Of a stretch of DNA of 32,529 nt, positions 23,160 through 31,534 are shown one piece after another; within the stretch, counting starts at the first letter, position 1; every line of letters begins with the position of its first letter. A program made the translations under genes and the position numbers. The DNA lies in contig PLRU01000034.1 in the NCBI GenBank assembly GCA_003164045.1, positions 128,169 through 160,697 of the forward strand, in the 5' to 3' direction. The notes beneath the pieces are model-generated. The model was not told where the DNA came from. It did not search any database and saw only the letters and a list, made by a program, of their open reading frames with translations. This stretch comes from Candidatus Lustribacter telmatis (GTDB taxonomy: Bacteria; Vulcanimicrobiota; Vulcanimicrobiia; Vulcanimicrobiales; Vulcanimicrobiaceae).

Positions 23160-24041
23160 CTAACAACCCGATCGAGCTGCAGCGACCGGGTCGAACACCA
23201 CGTTGACCGGATCGAGGTCCGCGTATCGATCGAGTGCGTGTCCGCGCGTTCCGTCGGGATTCAGACGGGAACACCGATAGCCAAGCGCCGAGAGCTGCGC
23301 GATAAATGCATCGGCCGTGGTTTGGCTGACGATCTGCAATTGCGGGTTGTGCAGTTCCGACAAAATGACCGGCCGGCCGGTCATGAGTGTCTGCAGGCCA
23401 CCGCGAATCACGCGTGGTTCCGCGCCTTCAACGTCCATTTTCAGGAAGCGGCATGATCTGCCGGCAATCACATCGTCGAGCCGGAGGACCGCGGCGACTT
23501 CGACTTCGTCCGGATGCACATCGCCGGGCGCGAAATACGCGCCGCCGAAGTTCGATGTGCTCTGCGCTCGCCGCATCTGCAAGGTACCGGGGCGTTCGTC
23601 CAGCGCCGCGCGATGGACCGTAACCCGCGCCGTAAATGCACTCTCGGCGACGCCGGCCGCAAGCGCCTGGGCGAGATATGGGATCGGCTCGAACGCTTCG
23701 ACGTGACCACCCTCACCGGCGAGGTGTGCCAGGTGCAGCGTATGGTAGCCGATGTTCGCGCCTGCATCGACGGCCAAATCGCCGGGCCGCACCGTCATCG
23801 CAATGAACCGCGTTTCCGCCGGCTCGTAGGCGTTCAGCAGAATCGGGCGGCTGATCGCGCGTTCGTTGAGCGAACACCAAATGCGCGCGCCGAACTCTAG
23901 CTCTTTGATCACCCACCTCGTGCGGTCGAAGTGGTGAACCTCGGATGGAACGATGTCTTCGGCCTGGAGCGCTCGCCGGCGGGCGTCCTCGAGGAAGCGC
24001 CGCGCGAGGCCGGCCAGCGGCGTACCGCGCAAATATCTCAT
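23160..24041 (-). CDS. FkbM-family methyltransferase
   Basis: The 293-residue protein has the SAM-binding glycine motif VDAGANIGYHTL near residue 90, an acidic EAFEP segment after it, and the FkbM signature FLKMDVEGAEPRVIRGG around residue 200. FkbM-type enzymes O-methylate sugars or polyketides. Placed one base after the glycosyltransferase stop, it most likely caps or modifies a surface glycan. The operon order is ligase-like protein, glycosyltransferase, methyltransferase. Confidence 0.92.
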   Translation of the reverse strand: MRYLRGTPLAGLARRFLEDARRRALQAEDIVPSEVHHFDRTRWVIKELEFGARIWCSLNERAISRPILLNAYEPAETRFIAMTVRPGDLAVDAGANIGYHTLHLAHLAGEGGHVEAFEPIPYLAQALAAGVAESAFTARVTVHRAALDERPGTLQMRRAQSTSNFGGAYFAPGDVHPDEVEVAAVLRLDDVIAGRSCRFLKMDVEGAEPRVIRGGLQTLMTGRPVILSELHNPQLQIVSQTTADAFIAQLSALGYRCSRLNPDGTRGHALDRYADLDPVNVVFDPVAAARSGC

Positions 24042-24042
24042 C

Positions 24043-26595
24043 TCAGTGGCGCAGGCCGAAGTCCTCCGCCTCGATCGTCAGATTCGGATTGTAGAATGGA
24101 TCGGTATGTGCGAGGATCGGCCAGCGCTCGCGGATGATCGCGATTTCGTCCATCGTGCGCCGCACTTTCGACGGCGTGTCGTCGCCGCCGCGGCTCTTCG
24201 ATTCGAAGTGATAGAGCCGCACATGCGGCAGATAGATCGAACGGAGGCCGGCCGTGTAGAGGCGCAAGCAGAAATCGACGTCGTTGCACGAAACGGCGAG
24301 GCGCTCATCCATGCCGTGCACCGCTTCGTACTTGCTACGCTCGATCATCAAGCACGCGGCCGTGACGGCGAGATAATTCGTCGGCGCTTGCAGCGCTCCG
24401 AAATGCCCGGGCGACTGCGCCGGAAAATAGCGATGCGCGTGACCGGCAAGGCCGAGGACCCCCATGATGACGCCGGCGTGCTGCACCGTGTCGTCCGGAT
24501 AGAGCAAGAGCGCGCCGACCGCGCCGATCGACGGCCGCCGGGCCTGTTCGAGCATCGCTTCGATCCAGTCCGGCGTGATCACTACCGTGTCGTTGTTGAG
24601 CATGACGATGAACTCGGCATCGGTTTTGGCAACCGCGAGATTGTTCAACGCCGAAAAATTGAATGGGATATCGGCCGCCAGCACACTGAAGCGGTCGGGC
24701 TCGCGCTGCCGCCACGCATCGAAGAGCGCGATCGTGGTGAGTTCGCGGCTGCCGTTATCGACCACCATCACGCTGAAGTTCTGGTAGGTCGAGCGCTCGA
24801 AAACCGCGTCCAAACACGCGGCCAGCAATTCGTGCCGGTCGCGCGTGGGAATGACGATGCACACGCGCTCGTCACCCCGGATCGGATAACGCACGGTGAA
24901 GTGCGCGTTCCCGGCAACCGGTACATCGACGAGCGTCCCACCTTCGCCGCGCCGTTCGAGCGCTTCGGTCAGCACGGCGCGCACGGCCTCCGGCGACTGT
25001 GCCGGCGCCGTCGCGGCGCGGTGATAGAGGACGCGTGACACGTGAGCGATGCGATCGCTGCGTTCGGCCACGCGCAACAGCAAATCGAACCACGCCGCCG
25101 GGCCGTGGGCCGGGCGCAGACCGCCGGCGTCGAGGGCGAGTTGGCGCGCAATCGCGCACGGGCGCCCGATATAGTCGCGTGAGAGTGCCGTATCGGGCGA
25201 CCAATCGGGCTTGAAGAACGGAAAGCGGTAGACGGAACGCTCGCCGATCTCGTCCTCGTCTGCGTATATTGCCGCAGCCGCCGGATCGACGTTTGCTGCG
25301 AGCGCAAATTCCAAGAGCGCGTCGGGCTCGAGCGCATCGCCGGGATCGAGCGGCAGCACGTAATCCGTACCTGCCGTAGCAATGGCGCCCGCCGCATCGC
25401 CCGTCGTCCGCACGATCCGCGCGTCGCCGGCAACCAGCGCGTCGATGGAGGCATCGAGCCGCGTCGTCGCGTGCGCCGGGGCGACCACAACGGCCCGCCA
25501 CTCACCCCAAAGCTGCGCTCGGAGCGTGCCGATCGTGCGTTCGAGCGCCTCCGGGCCCGCGCCGCCCACGTCGATGACGACGCCGAAGGTTGGCCGGTGC
25601 GGGAGCACCGCGGCGATACGGGCGAAGCGCTGACGATCCGCCGGGCGGAATGCGTTGCGCTCGCGCCATAAAAAGTATGGATCCGCAACCGCGCTCAATT
25701 CGGCGGCTTCGCTTTCGGGTGCGATCTGCAGCAACGTGTCCTCGCCGCGAAAGCCGCTGCGCTTCTTGAACGCAAACCAGGCATTGCGCAATTTCCAGAA
25801 GCGGCTCTGCTGCATCGCGATGATCACGCTTCGCTGACGCCGTACCACCGGATAGAGGTAGGCGATTTGGGCGAGTGCCTGCTGCAACGACCGGCCGTCA
25901 TCGAGTGACGGCAGCGCGACGACCGCGTCGATGACGGCGCGGGCCGTTTCATCCCACGCCATCGCGCCGTCGCGCGAGGGACCGATGACGCGAACGTGCC
26001 GTTCGATATCCGATCCGAGCAGCGTCACGAGTGCATCGTGTTCGACCTCGTCGCGAACGAAAAATGCTCGGGCATTGCGCAGCCGCTCGCGCACGATGCG
26101 CGCAAAACGAAGCGGGTCCGCGTTCAAACGCGGCATGACGATTGCTCGCTCGGCAACGACCGAAATGCCCTCGAGCGTCGTGGCCGACTCGTACGGCCAG
26201 AAGACGAAGGCGTCGTAGGCATCGACGACGCGGTTGATATGGGTGATCAGATCGGGGCTGCGCACGCCTTCACGTACGAACGTCAGGTCGTCGCCGCGCG
26301 TCTCCGGCGTCGCACCGGCAAGGGCCAAGAGCGCCGCATCGTACGCTGGGCTATCGCGCGGGCCGACGCGAAAGCGCTCGATCGGAAATGCTTCGCTCGT
26401 GTCGGTCCCGGCGCGATAGTAGTTCGCCGACCAATTGTCGTCGACCGACCGCGCGCAGGTCGTCATCACTTCCATCGTCACCCCGCGCACGTGCATCTGC
26501 GCGACGAATTCGAACAAGAAGCGCTCGTCGGGATGCCCCGCGTCGCGTCCAAAGAACGGCGTGACGAGCGCGATGCGCGGCGTTTCCCGCTGCAA
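24043..26595 (-). CDS. large multidomain glycosyltransferase (GT-B-like N-terminus plus two GT2 domains)
   Basis: The 850-residue protein appears to contain three units. Residues about 1-235 (IALVTPFFGRDAGHPDERF onward) resemble an incomplete GT-B/GT4-type domain. A linker with SRFWKLRNAWFAFKKRSG (around 270-290) is typical of long rhamnan-type glycosyltransferases. A GT2-like domain, about 330-560, has YADEDEIGE as possible DxD, and a second GT2 domain, from about 575, starts VCIVIPTRDRHELL and has VVDNGSRE and MLNNDTVV. It would transfer two or more sugars during surface polysaccharide assembly in the cytoplasm. It starts three bases after the ligase-like gene. Domain limits are by eye. Confidence 0.85.
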   Translation of the reverse strand: MQRETPRIALVTPFFGRDAGHPDERFLFEFVAQMHVRGVTMEVMTTCARSVDDNWSANYYRAGTDTSEAFPIERFRVGPRDSPAYDAALLALAGATPETRGDDLTFVREGVRSPDLITHINRVVDAYDAFVFWPYESATTLEGISVVAERAIVMPRLNADPLRFARIVRERLRNARAFFVRDEVEHDALVTLLGSDIERHVRVIGPSRDGAMAWDETARAVIDAVVALPSLDDGRSLQQALAQIAYLYPVVRRQRSVIIAMQQSRFWKLRNAWFAFKKRSGFRGEDTLLQIAPESEAAELSAVADPYFLWRERNAFRPADRQRFARIAAVLPHRPTFGVVIDVGGAGPEALERTIGTLRAQLWGEWRAVVVAPAHATTRLDASIDALVAGDARIVRTTGDAAGAIATAGTDYVLPLDPGDALEPDALLEFALAANVDPAAAAIYADEDEIGERSVYRFPFFKPDWSPDTALSRDYIGRPCAIARQLALDAGGLRPAHGPAAWFDLLLRVAERSDRIAHVSRVLYHRAATAPAQSPEAVRAVLTEALERRGEGGTLVDVPVAGNAHFTVRYPIRGDERVCIVIPTRDRHELLAACLDAVFERSTYQNFSVMVVDNGSRELTTIALFDAWRQREPDRFSVLAADIPFNFSALNNLAVAKTDAEFIVMLNNDTVVITPDWIEAMLEQARRPSIGAVGALLLYPDDTVQHAGVIMGVLGLAGHAHRYFPAQSPGHFGALQAPTNYLAVTAACLMIERSKYEAVHGMDERLAVSCNDVDFCLRLYTAGLRSIYLPHVRLYHFESKSRGGDDTPSKVRRTMDEIAIIRERWPILAHTDPFYNPNLTIEAEDFGLRH

Positions 26596-26598
26596 CGG

Positions 26599-27948
26599 TT
26601 AGGCTACCACGGCGGCCGCGAACGTGCGTTCGCGTTGCCGCACGAAGAGCTGCCGCGCTGCAAGTTCGGCCACGGCCACGCCGATCATGAGCCAAAACAT
26701 CGTGCCGACTTTGGTGAAAAAGAACAGGTCGTCGAAGAACTGATGCAGCGCGAGCGCGAGCGTGGCGGCAAAGACCCCGACCACGATCGGGCGCCGCACC
26801 TGCGAGCGCGCGAACGTGAACAGAATCGCACCGAACGTGAAGAGCGTCGAGGCGAGCATTACGACGCCGCCCTCGGCGAGGCTCTGCCAATAGAGTGAGT
26901 TCGCGTGCGTGCGTATCGTCGGCAAACCGACGCGACCGAGGTCGAGTTCAAAGTTGCCCGCTCCGACGCCGAACACGGGCGAAGAACGCCAGAGTTCGCG
27001 CGCCGCGTTCCAGAGCTGGCCCCGCGTACCGAGGTGGTCGTCGGGCTGGGCGACTTCGTGAAGCGAAAAGTACGTCGTTGGAAATCCCCAGCGCGCGCCA
27101 AGGCCCACGAAAAGCGCGCAGGCGCCGATCGCCGCCAAGCCGATCCGCACGCTGGCGGCGCGCGACGGCCGCATGATGGCCGTTACCGTCACGCAGGCGA
27201 TGATGGTTCCCGCGATGCCGGCGCGCGAGAAGGTGAGCACTTCGACGACGAGCGCGAACGCAACGACGGCGAGCAGCGCGCCGTCCCGGTGCAAGAGATT
27301 GCGCGCGAAGAGCACCGGGATGACGATCTCGAGCCAGCCCGCGAGTTGATTTGGTCCTTCGAGCACGCCCGCAATTCGCGGCACCAGCCCGCTGCCGATC
27401 GCAAACGTCGCGCGCGAGCCGAAGGCGTAGTCGGAGAGCGCGCTCAAGCACACGAGCGCCGTCGTGATCTCGAGCGCGATCCAGAGCGGGCGATCGTCCG
27501 GGTCGCGCGCGTACGCCACCATCGCGACGATGAAGAGCAGCGCGTATTCGATCGTCTTGAACGCTTCGCGCACGACGGGCATGTGATACTGAGCATGCAG
27601 CGCGCTCAACGCAATAGCGGCAATTGCAAATGCAAGCGCAGCGGTTACGGTGCGCGCCGGAGCGGTTTGGAACGCAGCGAGGTCGGTACGGCGCGCGATG
27701 AGGGCGATCGCGCATCCAACCAAGCCGACCTTTACGAGCGTAATCGACGTTGGACCGACGTAGCGGGCGAGTGCAAATGGCGAGAGCGCCACGAGTGCCG
27801 CTACCCCCAGAGCCGGGCGCCGCCAGGTGAGCACCGCCACGATCAGCGCTACAGCCACGAAGATCGCGCCGGTTGCGAGGTCGAGCGGCGCGTTCTGCTC
27901 GGGACGTACGAGCGCTAGCCAGAAACCCGGCCACGATAGGGCAACCAT
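26599..27948 (-). CDS. O-antigen ligase / polysaccharide polymerase-like membrane protein
   Basis: The 449-residue protein has about ten to twelve hydrophobic segments. Its hallmark is a large periplasmic loop in the second half containing GTRGQLWNAARELWRSSP, then VFGVGAGNFE and THANSLYWQSLAEGGV, with FSRAGIAGT before it, matching the Wzy_C/O-antigen-ligase family. It would join or polymerise undecaprenyl-linked glycan at the outer face of the inner membrane. It is the first gene of a three-gene leftward glycan operon. Whether it acts as WaaL-type ligase or Wzy-type polymerase cannot be told from sequence alone. Confidence 0.88.
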   Translation of the reverse strand: MVALSWPGFWLALVRPEQNAPLDLATGAIFVAVALIVAVLTWRRPALGVAALVALSPFALARYVGPTSITLVKVGLVGCAIALIARRTDLAAFQTAPARTVTAALAFAIAAIALSALHAQYHMPVVREAFKTIEYALLFIVAMVAYARDPDDRPLWIALEITTALVCLSALSDYAFGSRATFAIGSGLVPRIAGVLEGPNQLAGWLEIVIPVLFARNLLHRDGALLAVVAFALVVEVLTFSRAGIAGTIIACVTVTAIMRPSRAASVRIGLAAIGACALFVGLGARWGFPTTYFSLHEVAQPDDHLGTRGQLWNAARELWRSSPVFGVGAGNFELDLGRVGLPTIRTHANSLYWQSLAEGGVVMLASTLFTFGAILFTFARSQVRRPIVVGVFAATLALALHQFFDDLFFFTKVGTMFWLMIGVAVAELAARQLFVRQRERTFAAAVVA

Positions 27949-28051
27949 CTACCGGCTCGATTTTCTTAAGCGTTCAATAGCCCCTCGTACGCACCGGGAT
28001 TGCGTCTCGCCGCCCGATCCGGCATGCTCTAGATATGATCGCTAAGCATAG

Positions 28052-28156
28052 ATGAAACTCTGGCATGCCGTTGTTGTCGCCGTGGCGTTAGTCGCGGTCG
28101 CAGCACTGCTCTCGATGACGCTTGGAGTACATCTGTTCACGCACGGAACACAATAA
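28052..28156 (+). CDS. 34-residue single-span membrane peptide
   Basis: ATG 28052 to TAA 28156 encodes 34 residues: a short charged start (MKLWH), then a run of about 18 strongly hydrophobic residues dominated by Val, Ala and Leu, then a short tail LGVHLFTHGTQ. This is a convincing lone transmembrane helix. It lies eight bases before the MDR oxidoreductase start on the same strand, and its stop is next to the AAAGGT that serves that gene. It could be a real small protein or a leader whose translation affects the next gene. A TATGAT box at 28034-28039 is a plausible -10, without a good -35. I do not recognise a family. Confidence 0.5.
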   Translation: MKLWHAVVVAVALVAVAALLSMTLGVHLFTHGTQ

Positions 28157-28164
28157 AGGTTCGC

Positions 28165-29049
28165 ATGCACGCACTCGTTACGTCGCCTCAGGCACCCGGC
28201 CGGCTCATCGTCGTCGATCTCCCAGCGCCCGAACCGGGGCCCGGAATCGCGGTCGTCCGCGTCCACGCTTCATCGATCAATCGCGGCGAAACGCGCTTGA
28301 TCCCGAGCCGCCCGAACGGCTGGGCTCCGGGGCAGGACGTTGCCGGAATCGTCGAGCACGCCGCACTCGACGGCGGCCCGGCGCGAGGCACGCGCGTCGT
28401 TGGGCTGGCCGATGGGGGCGCCTGGAGCGAGCTCGTCGCCGTGCCGGTGGAACGCCTCGCGAGCCTGCCGGCGGCCGTGAGCGACGAAGTGGCGGCAACG
28501 CTTCCCGTCGCCGGTCTGACGGCGTTGCGCGCGGTGCGCGCGCTCGGAGACGTCATCGGCAAGCACGTCCTCATCACCGGCGCACGCGGCGCGACCGGTA
28601 ACGTTGCCGCGCAACTTGCGCTTGCTGCCGGCGCGACGGTGACCGGGCTTGCGCGTCACACGTTCGACTTCGACCGGGTGCGCGTCGTCACCGTGCTCAA
28701 CGCGGACGATCGCTTCGATCGCGTGATCGATGCGGTCGGCGGGGTCGTCTTGGCCGATGCGCTCGGCCATCTAACGCCGCATGCCAAAGCCGTCACCTTT
28801 GCCGGCAGCGTACCGGCCCCGATCGGACTCGGGACGTTTGCAGGCGTGCCGGCAACCCTCGAGGCGCTGTTCGTCTACGGTGCCCTCGGACGTTTCGACG
28901 ACGATCTTGCGACCCTCGCAGACTTCGTCGCCGGCGGACGGCTCGCGCCGCACATCGATCGTGTCGTGCAGATCGCCGACGTCAACGACGGGCTAGCGGC
29001 GCTCGAGGCCGGAGGCATCGACGGCAAGATCGTGCTCGTCCGCAAATAG
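28165..29049 (+). CDS. zinc-independent MDR oxidoreductase (quinone-reductase-like)
   Basis: The 294-residue member of the medium-chain dehydrogenase/reductase superfamily has a GroES-like N-terminal half (HASSINRGETRLI, then WAPGQDVAGIVEHAA) and a Rossmann half with LITGARGATGNVAAQLA around residues 135-150. Structural or catalytic zinc cysteines are absent, as in NADPH:quinone oxidoreductase and enoyl-reductase types. It is somewhat shorter than the usual 320-340 residues. It is followed after 19 bases by a binding protein, another instance of a redox enzyme beside an orphan binding protein. Confidence 0.9.
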   Translation: MHALVTSPQAPGRLIVVDLPAPEPGPGIAVVRVHASSINRGETRLIPSRPNGWAPGQDVAGIVEHAALDGGPARGTRVVGLADGGAWSELVAVPVERLASLPAAVSDEVAATLPVAGLTALRAVRALGDVIGKHVLITGARGATGNVAAQLALAAGATVTGLARHTFDFDRVRVVTVLNADDRFDRVIDAVGGVVLADALGHLTPHAKAVTFAGSVPAPIGLGTFAGVPATLEALFVYGALGRFDDDLATLADFVAGGRLAPHIDRVVQIADVNDGLAALEAGGIDGKIVLVRK

Positions 29050-29068
29050 ATCGCCCGGCCGGCATACG

Positions 29069-30031
29069 ATGAAACGCCGTCACGTCATTACCGGGGCCGC
29101 CGCTGCCCTTGCCGTTCGCGCCCTGCCTGCCGCTGCGCAGACGCGGGCGCTCTTGCCGCTCAAGGTCGGCGTCAGCTCGATTGAAAGCTACGGCGAGGCG
29201 TTGTATGCGCAAGCGCAAGATTTCTTTCGGGCCGGCGGTCTCGACGCACAGCCCGTGACGCTTCCCGGCGGCGGCGCGCCGATGACCCTCGCCGTTATTT
29301 CCGGCTCGCTGGATACGGCCATTGCGAACATTGGGTCGATCGCGTCCGCCCACGCGCACGGCGTCGATGTCTACCTCGTTGCACCGTGCGGCTTGTATTC
29401 GAGTTCGAGCCCCACGACGGTGTTGGCCACGCTGAAAGATTCGCCGATCCGCAACGCTCGCGATCTCGACGGCAAGACCGTCGGCGTCACATCGCTGCGC
29501 GACCTGCAACAAGCGTCGGTCATGAAATGGCTCGACGCCAACGGCGCGCATGCCAGGAACGTCACGTTCGTGGAAATCACCACGCCGCAGATGCTGGTGG
29601 CGATGAGTGCGAACCGCATCGCGGCCGGGGTGGTCGTCGAACCGTCGCTGACGGCGGTCAAGAACGATATTCGCGTGCTCGGATTACCGTACGATAGCAT
29701 CGCGCCGTCGCTGCTCATCAGCGGCTGGATCGTCAACCGGGCTTGGTACGACGCAAACCCGGACGCAGCCGGCCGCCTACTCTCGGTTATCCGAACGACC
29801 GCGCAGTGGGCAAACAACAATCAAGCCGCAACCGGCACGATCTTAGCCGAGCATACCAAAATTGCGCCCGAACTCGTTTCGACGATGCGCCGCGTGACGT
29901 ATGGTGAGACGCGATCCTTCACCGTGATTCAGCCCGTGATCGACGTGATGGCAACCTACGGTTTCATTCCGCGATCGTTCCGGGCCGCCGAGTTGTTCCC
30001 GCCGAATATGCGCCGCGAGGGGCGAATTTAG
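29069..30031 (+). CDS. NMT1/SsuA-type substrate-binding protein with twin-arginine-like signal
   Basis: The 320-residue protein begins MKRRHVITGAAAALAVRAL, a possible Tat-type signal with paired arginines and a moderate hydrophobic run, cleavage near AAAQ. Mature motifs LKVGVSSIESYGEALYAQ, SLDTAIANIGSIASAHAHG and ARDLDGKTVGVTS assign it to the NMT1 family. The C-terminal half (RTTAQWANNNQAATGTILAE) closely matches the copy at 20017-20964, suggesting recent common ancestry. It probably shares a transcript with the MDR gene 19 bases upstream. Its stop overlaps that of the convergent MetE-like gene by four bases (TTAG). Confidence 0.92.
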   Translation: MKRRHVITGAAAALAVRALPAAAQTRALLPLKVGVSSIESYGEALYAQAQDFFRAGGLDAQPVTLPGGGAPMTLAVISGSLDTAIANIGSIASAHAHGVDVYLVAPCGLYSSSSPTTVLATLKDSPIRNARDLDGKTVGVTSLRDLQQASVMKWLDANGAHARNVTFVEITTPQMLVAMSANRIAAGVVVEPSLTAVKNDIRVLGLPYDSIAPSLLISGWIVNRAWYDANPDAAGRLLSVIRTTAQWANNNQAATGTILAEHTKIAPELVSTMRRVTYGETRSFTVIQPVIDVMATYGFIPRSFRAAELFPPNMRREGRI

Positions 30032-31194
30032 ACGCCGCCCCAGACGCGCGTCGCAATGTCGACGAGATGCTGGAGCTTCGCGCGTTGCTGATCGGCGCTC
30101 ACCGGGTTCCCGCCGACGGAACTGGCGAAGCCGCATTGCGGACAGAGTGCCAGTTGGTCGATCGGTGCGATGCGCGCAGCTTCTTCGATACGCCGCACGA
30201 CGTCGTCGGCGTTTTCGAGCACCGGCGTTTTGCTCGACACGAGCCCCAAGGCCGCGACCTTGCCCTTCGGCAGAAACCGCAGGGGTTCGAAGCCGCCCGC
30301 ACGAGAGGTATCGTACTCGAGAAAATAACCATCGACGTCGATCGCGTTGAAGAGCACCTCGGCGACGGGATCGTACGCGCCCTCGGCCGCCCAATTGCCC
30401 TCGCGGTTTCCGCGGCACTGGTGCAGCGTGACGGTTACATCCGAAGGCCGGCCGGCCAACACCGCATTCATCTTTTCGGCATAGGTGTGGAGCAGCTTAT
30501 CGGGGTCGTCGCCCCACGAACGCACGTACTCACGATGCACCGGATCGCACAAAAACGGCAGGCTCGTGTCGTCAAATTGAATGTAGGTTGCGCCGGCCGC
30601 AACGAGCGCGGCGATCTCCTGACGGTAGGCCGCGACGAGGTCGTCCCACACGCCGGCCGGATCGGGATACGCGCTCTTCGAGATGTTCGACGGATCGCCG
30701 ATGTAGTAGTGCACGTTGATGGGCGCGGGCAACGTCACTTTCGGGATCGCCTTCGCGTGCGCTTTGAGAAATTCGAACGCGCGGACGGTCGAACTGGGCC
30801 GCCAGCCGATCTTTCCCGTCACTTTGAGTTGCGAGAAACCTTGCGTCGGACCGTTGACATTGCGCCAGGGAATCCGGGTGTTTCCCGTGCGGTCGGCTTC
30901 GAAGCCGTCCCAGCCGAGAACCAGTTCGAGCCACCAGCTACGCCGCCGCAACTCACCGTCGGTCACGGCGCGCAATCCGACGCCCTCTTGCATGGCGATA
31001 AGATCGAGTACGCATTGGTCCTCGACGGCGCGCAATTCGGCGCTGTTGTGGGGCCCGAGATTCGTGGCCGGCGTCTGCGGTCCGAGGTAGGTATCGCGTG
31101 CCGTCTTCAGCGCATCCGGGCGCAGGAGGCTGCCCACATGATCGGCACGGAACGGCGGCCGGGTGCGCCGCGCGGAAATCGTAGTCGAAGTCAT
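30028..31194 (-). CDS. short cobalamin-independent methionine-synthase (MetE C-domain)-like protein
   Basis: The 388-residue protein corresponds to the catalytic C-terminal half of MetE without the N-terminal duplicate. It begins FRADHVGSLLRP around residue 15, typical of these stand-alone forms. Probable zinc ligands are H258 and C260 (LHQCRGN) and C351 (CPQCGFAS); the usual glutamate region reads LEYDTSRAGG (E293/D295). Stand-alone forms transfer methyl groups to homocysteine or a related thiol, but in several lineages the donor is unknown and they may serve demethylation pathways. No riboswitch is visible in the 82-base divergent gap upstream. A link to the VanA-like oxygenase 15 kb away is speculative. 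Confidence 0.87.
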   Translation of the reverse strand: MTSTTISARRTRPPFRADHVGSLLRPDALKTARDTYLGPQTPATNLGPHNSAELRAVEDQCVLDLIAMQEGVGLRAVTDGELRRRSWWLELVLGWDGFEADRTGNTRIPWRNVNGPTQGFSQLKVTGKIGWRPSSTVRAFEFLKAHAKAIPKVTLPAPINVHYYIGDPSNISKSAYPDPAGVWDDLVAAYRQEIAALVAAGATYIQFDDTSLPFLCDPVHREYVRSWGDDPDKLLHTYAEKMNAVLAGRPSDVTVTLHQCRGNREGNWAAEGAYDPVAEVLFNAIDVDGYFLEYDTSRAGGFEPLRFLPKGKVAALGLVSSKTPVLENADDVVRRIEEAARIAPIDQLALCPQCGFASSVGGNPVSADQQRAKLQHLVDIATRVWGGV

Positions 31195-31276
31195 GGCGCG
31201 CCGTTCGCCTTGGGCACAACGGGTGCCTAGGCGCGCTTGGGTGCTTCATCCAATGAGAACGCCGGAATGACGCTCG

Positions 31277-31534
31277 ATGCTTGAGGTAATCGGTTGGCTC
31301 GCGGGATGCCTAACGACGCTGTCGTTCGTTCCACAGGTGGTCCTCGCACTGCGCACGCGAGACCTCAGCGGCATTTCGATTCGGATGTACGTAGCGTTCT
31401 GCGTCGGGGTGGCTCTATGGCTCGTATACGGAATCTATAAGCCATCGCCGCCGGTCGTTGCGGCAAACGCCGTGACGCTCGTCTTAGCGGCGACGATCCT
31501 GATTCTGACGATCAGACACCGCCATCAGAGTTGA
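31277..31534 (+). CDS. SemiSWEET / PQ-loop family small transporter
   Basis: The 85-residue protein has three hydrophobic segments and the PQ motif (TLSFVPQVVLALRTRDLSGIS), then an asparagine in TM3 (AANAVTLVL). Length and layout match bacterial SemiSWEETs, which dimerise to pass sugars through the membrane. It stands alone, divergent from the MetE-like gene. Its last ten bases overlap the end of the convergent 155-residue gene. Confidence 0.92.
   Translation: MLEVIGWLAGCLTTLSFVPQVVLALRTRDLSGISIRMYVAFCVGVALWLVYGIYKPSPPVVAANAVTLVLAATILILTIRHRHQS

Noticed and set aside
28034-28039. TATGAT -10 box as a full promoter
   Set aside because: No acceptable -35 at 16-19 bases upstream, so it is mentioned only within the small-peptide entry.
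31213-31227. GGCAC-N5-GTGCC inverted repeat upstream of the SemiSWEET gene
   Set aside because: Arms of five bases are too short in GC-rich DNA to call an operator or hairpin.
30067-31230. 387-codon open frame opposite the MetE-like gene
   Set aside because: Same artefact: the opposite strand encodes a recognisable enzyme along the whole length.
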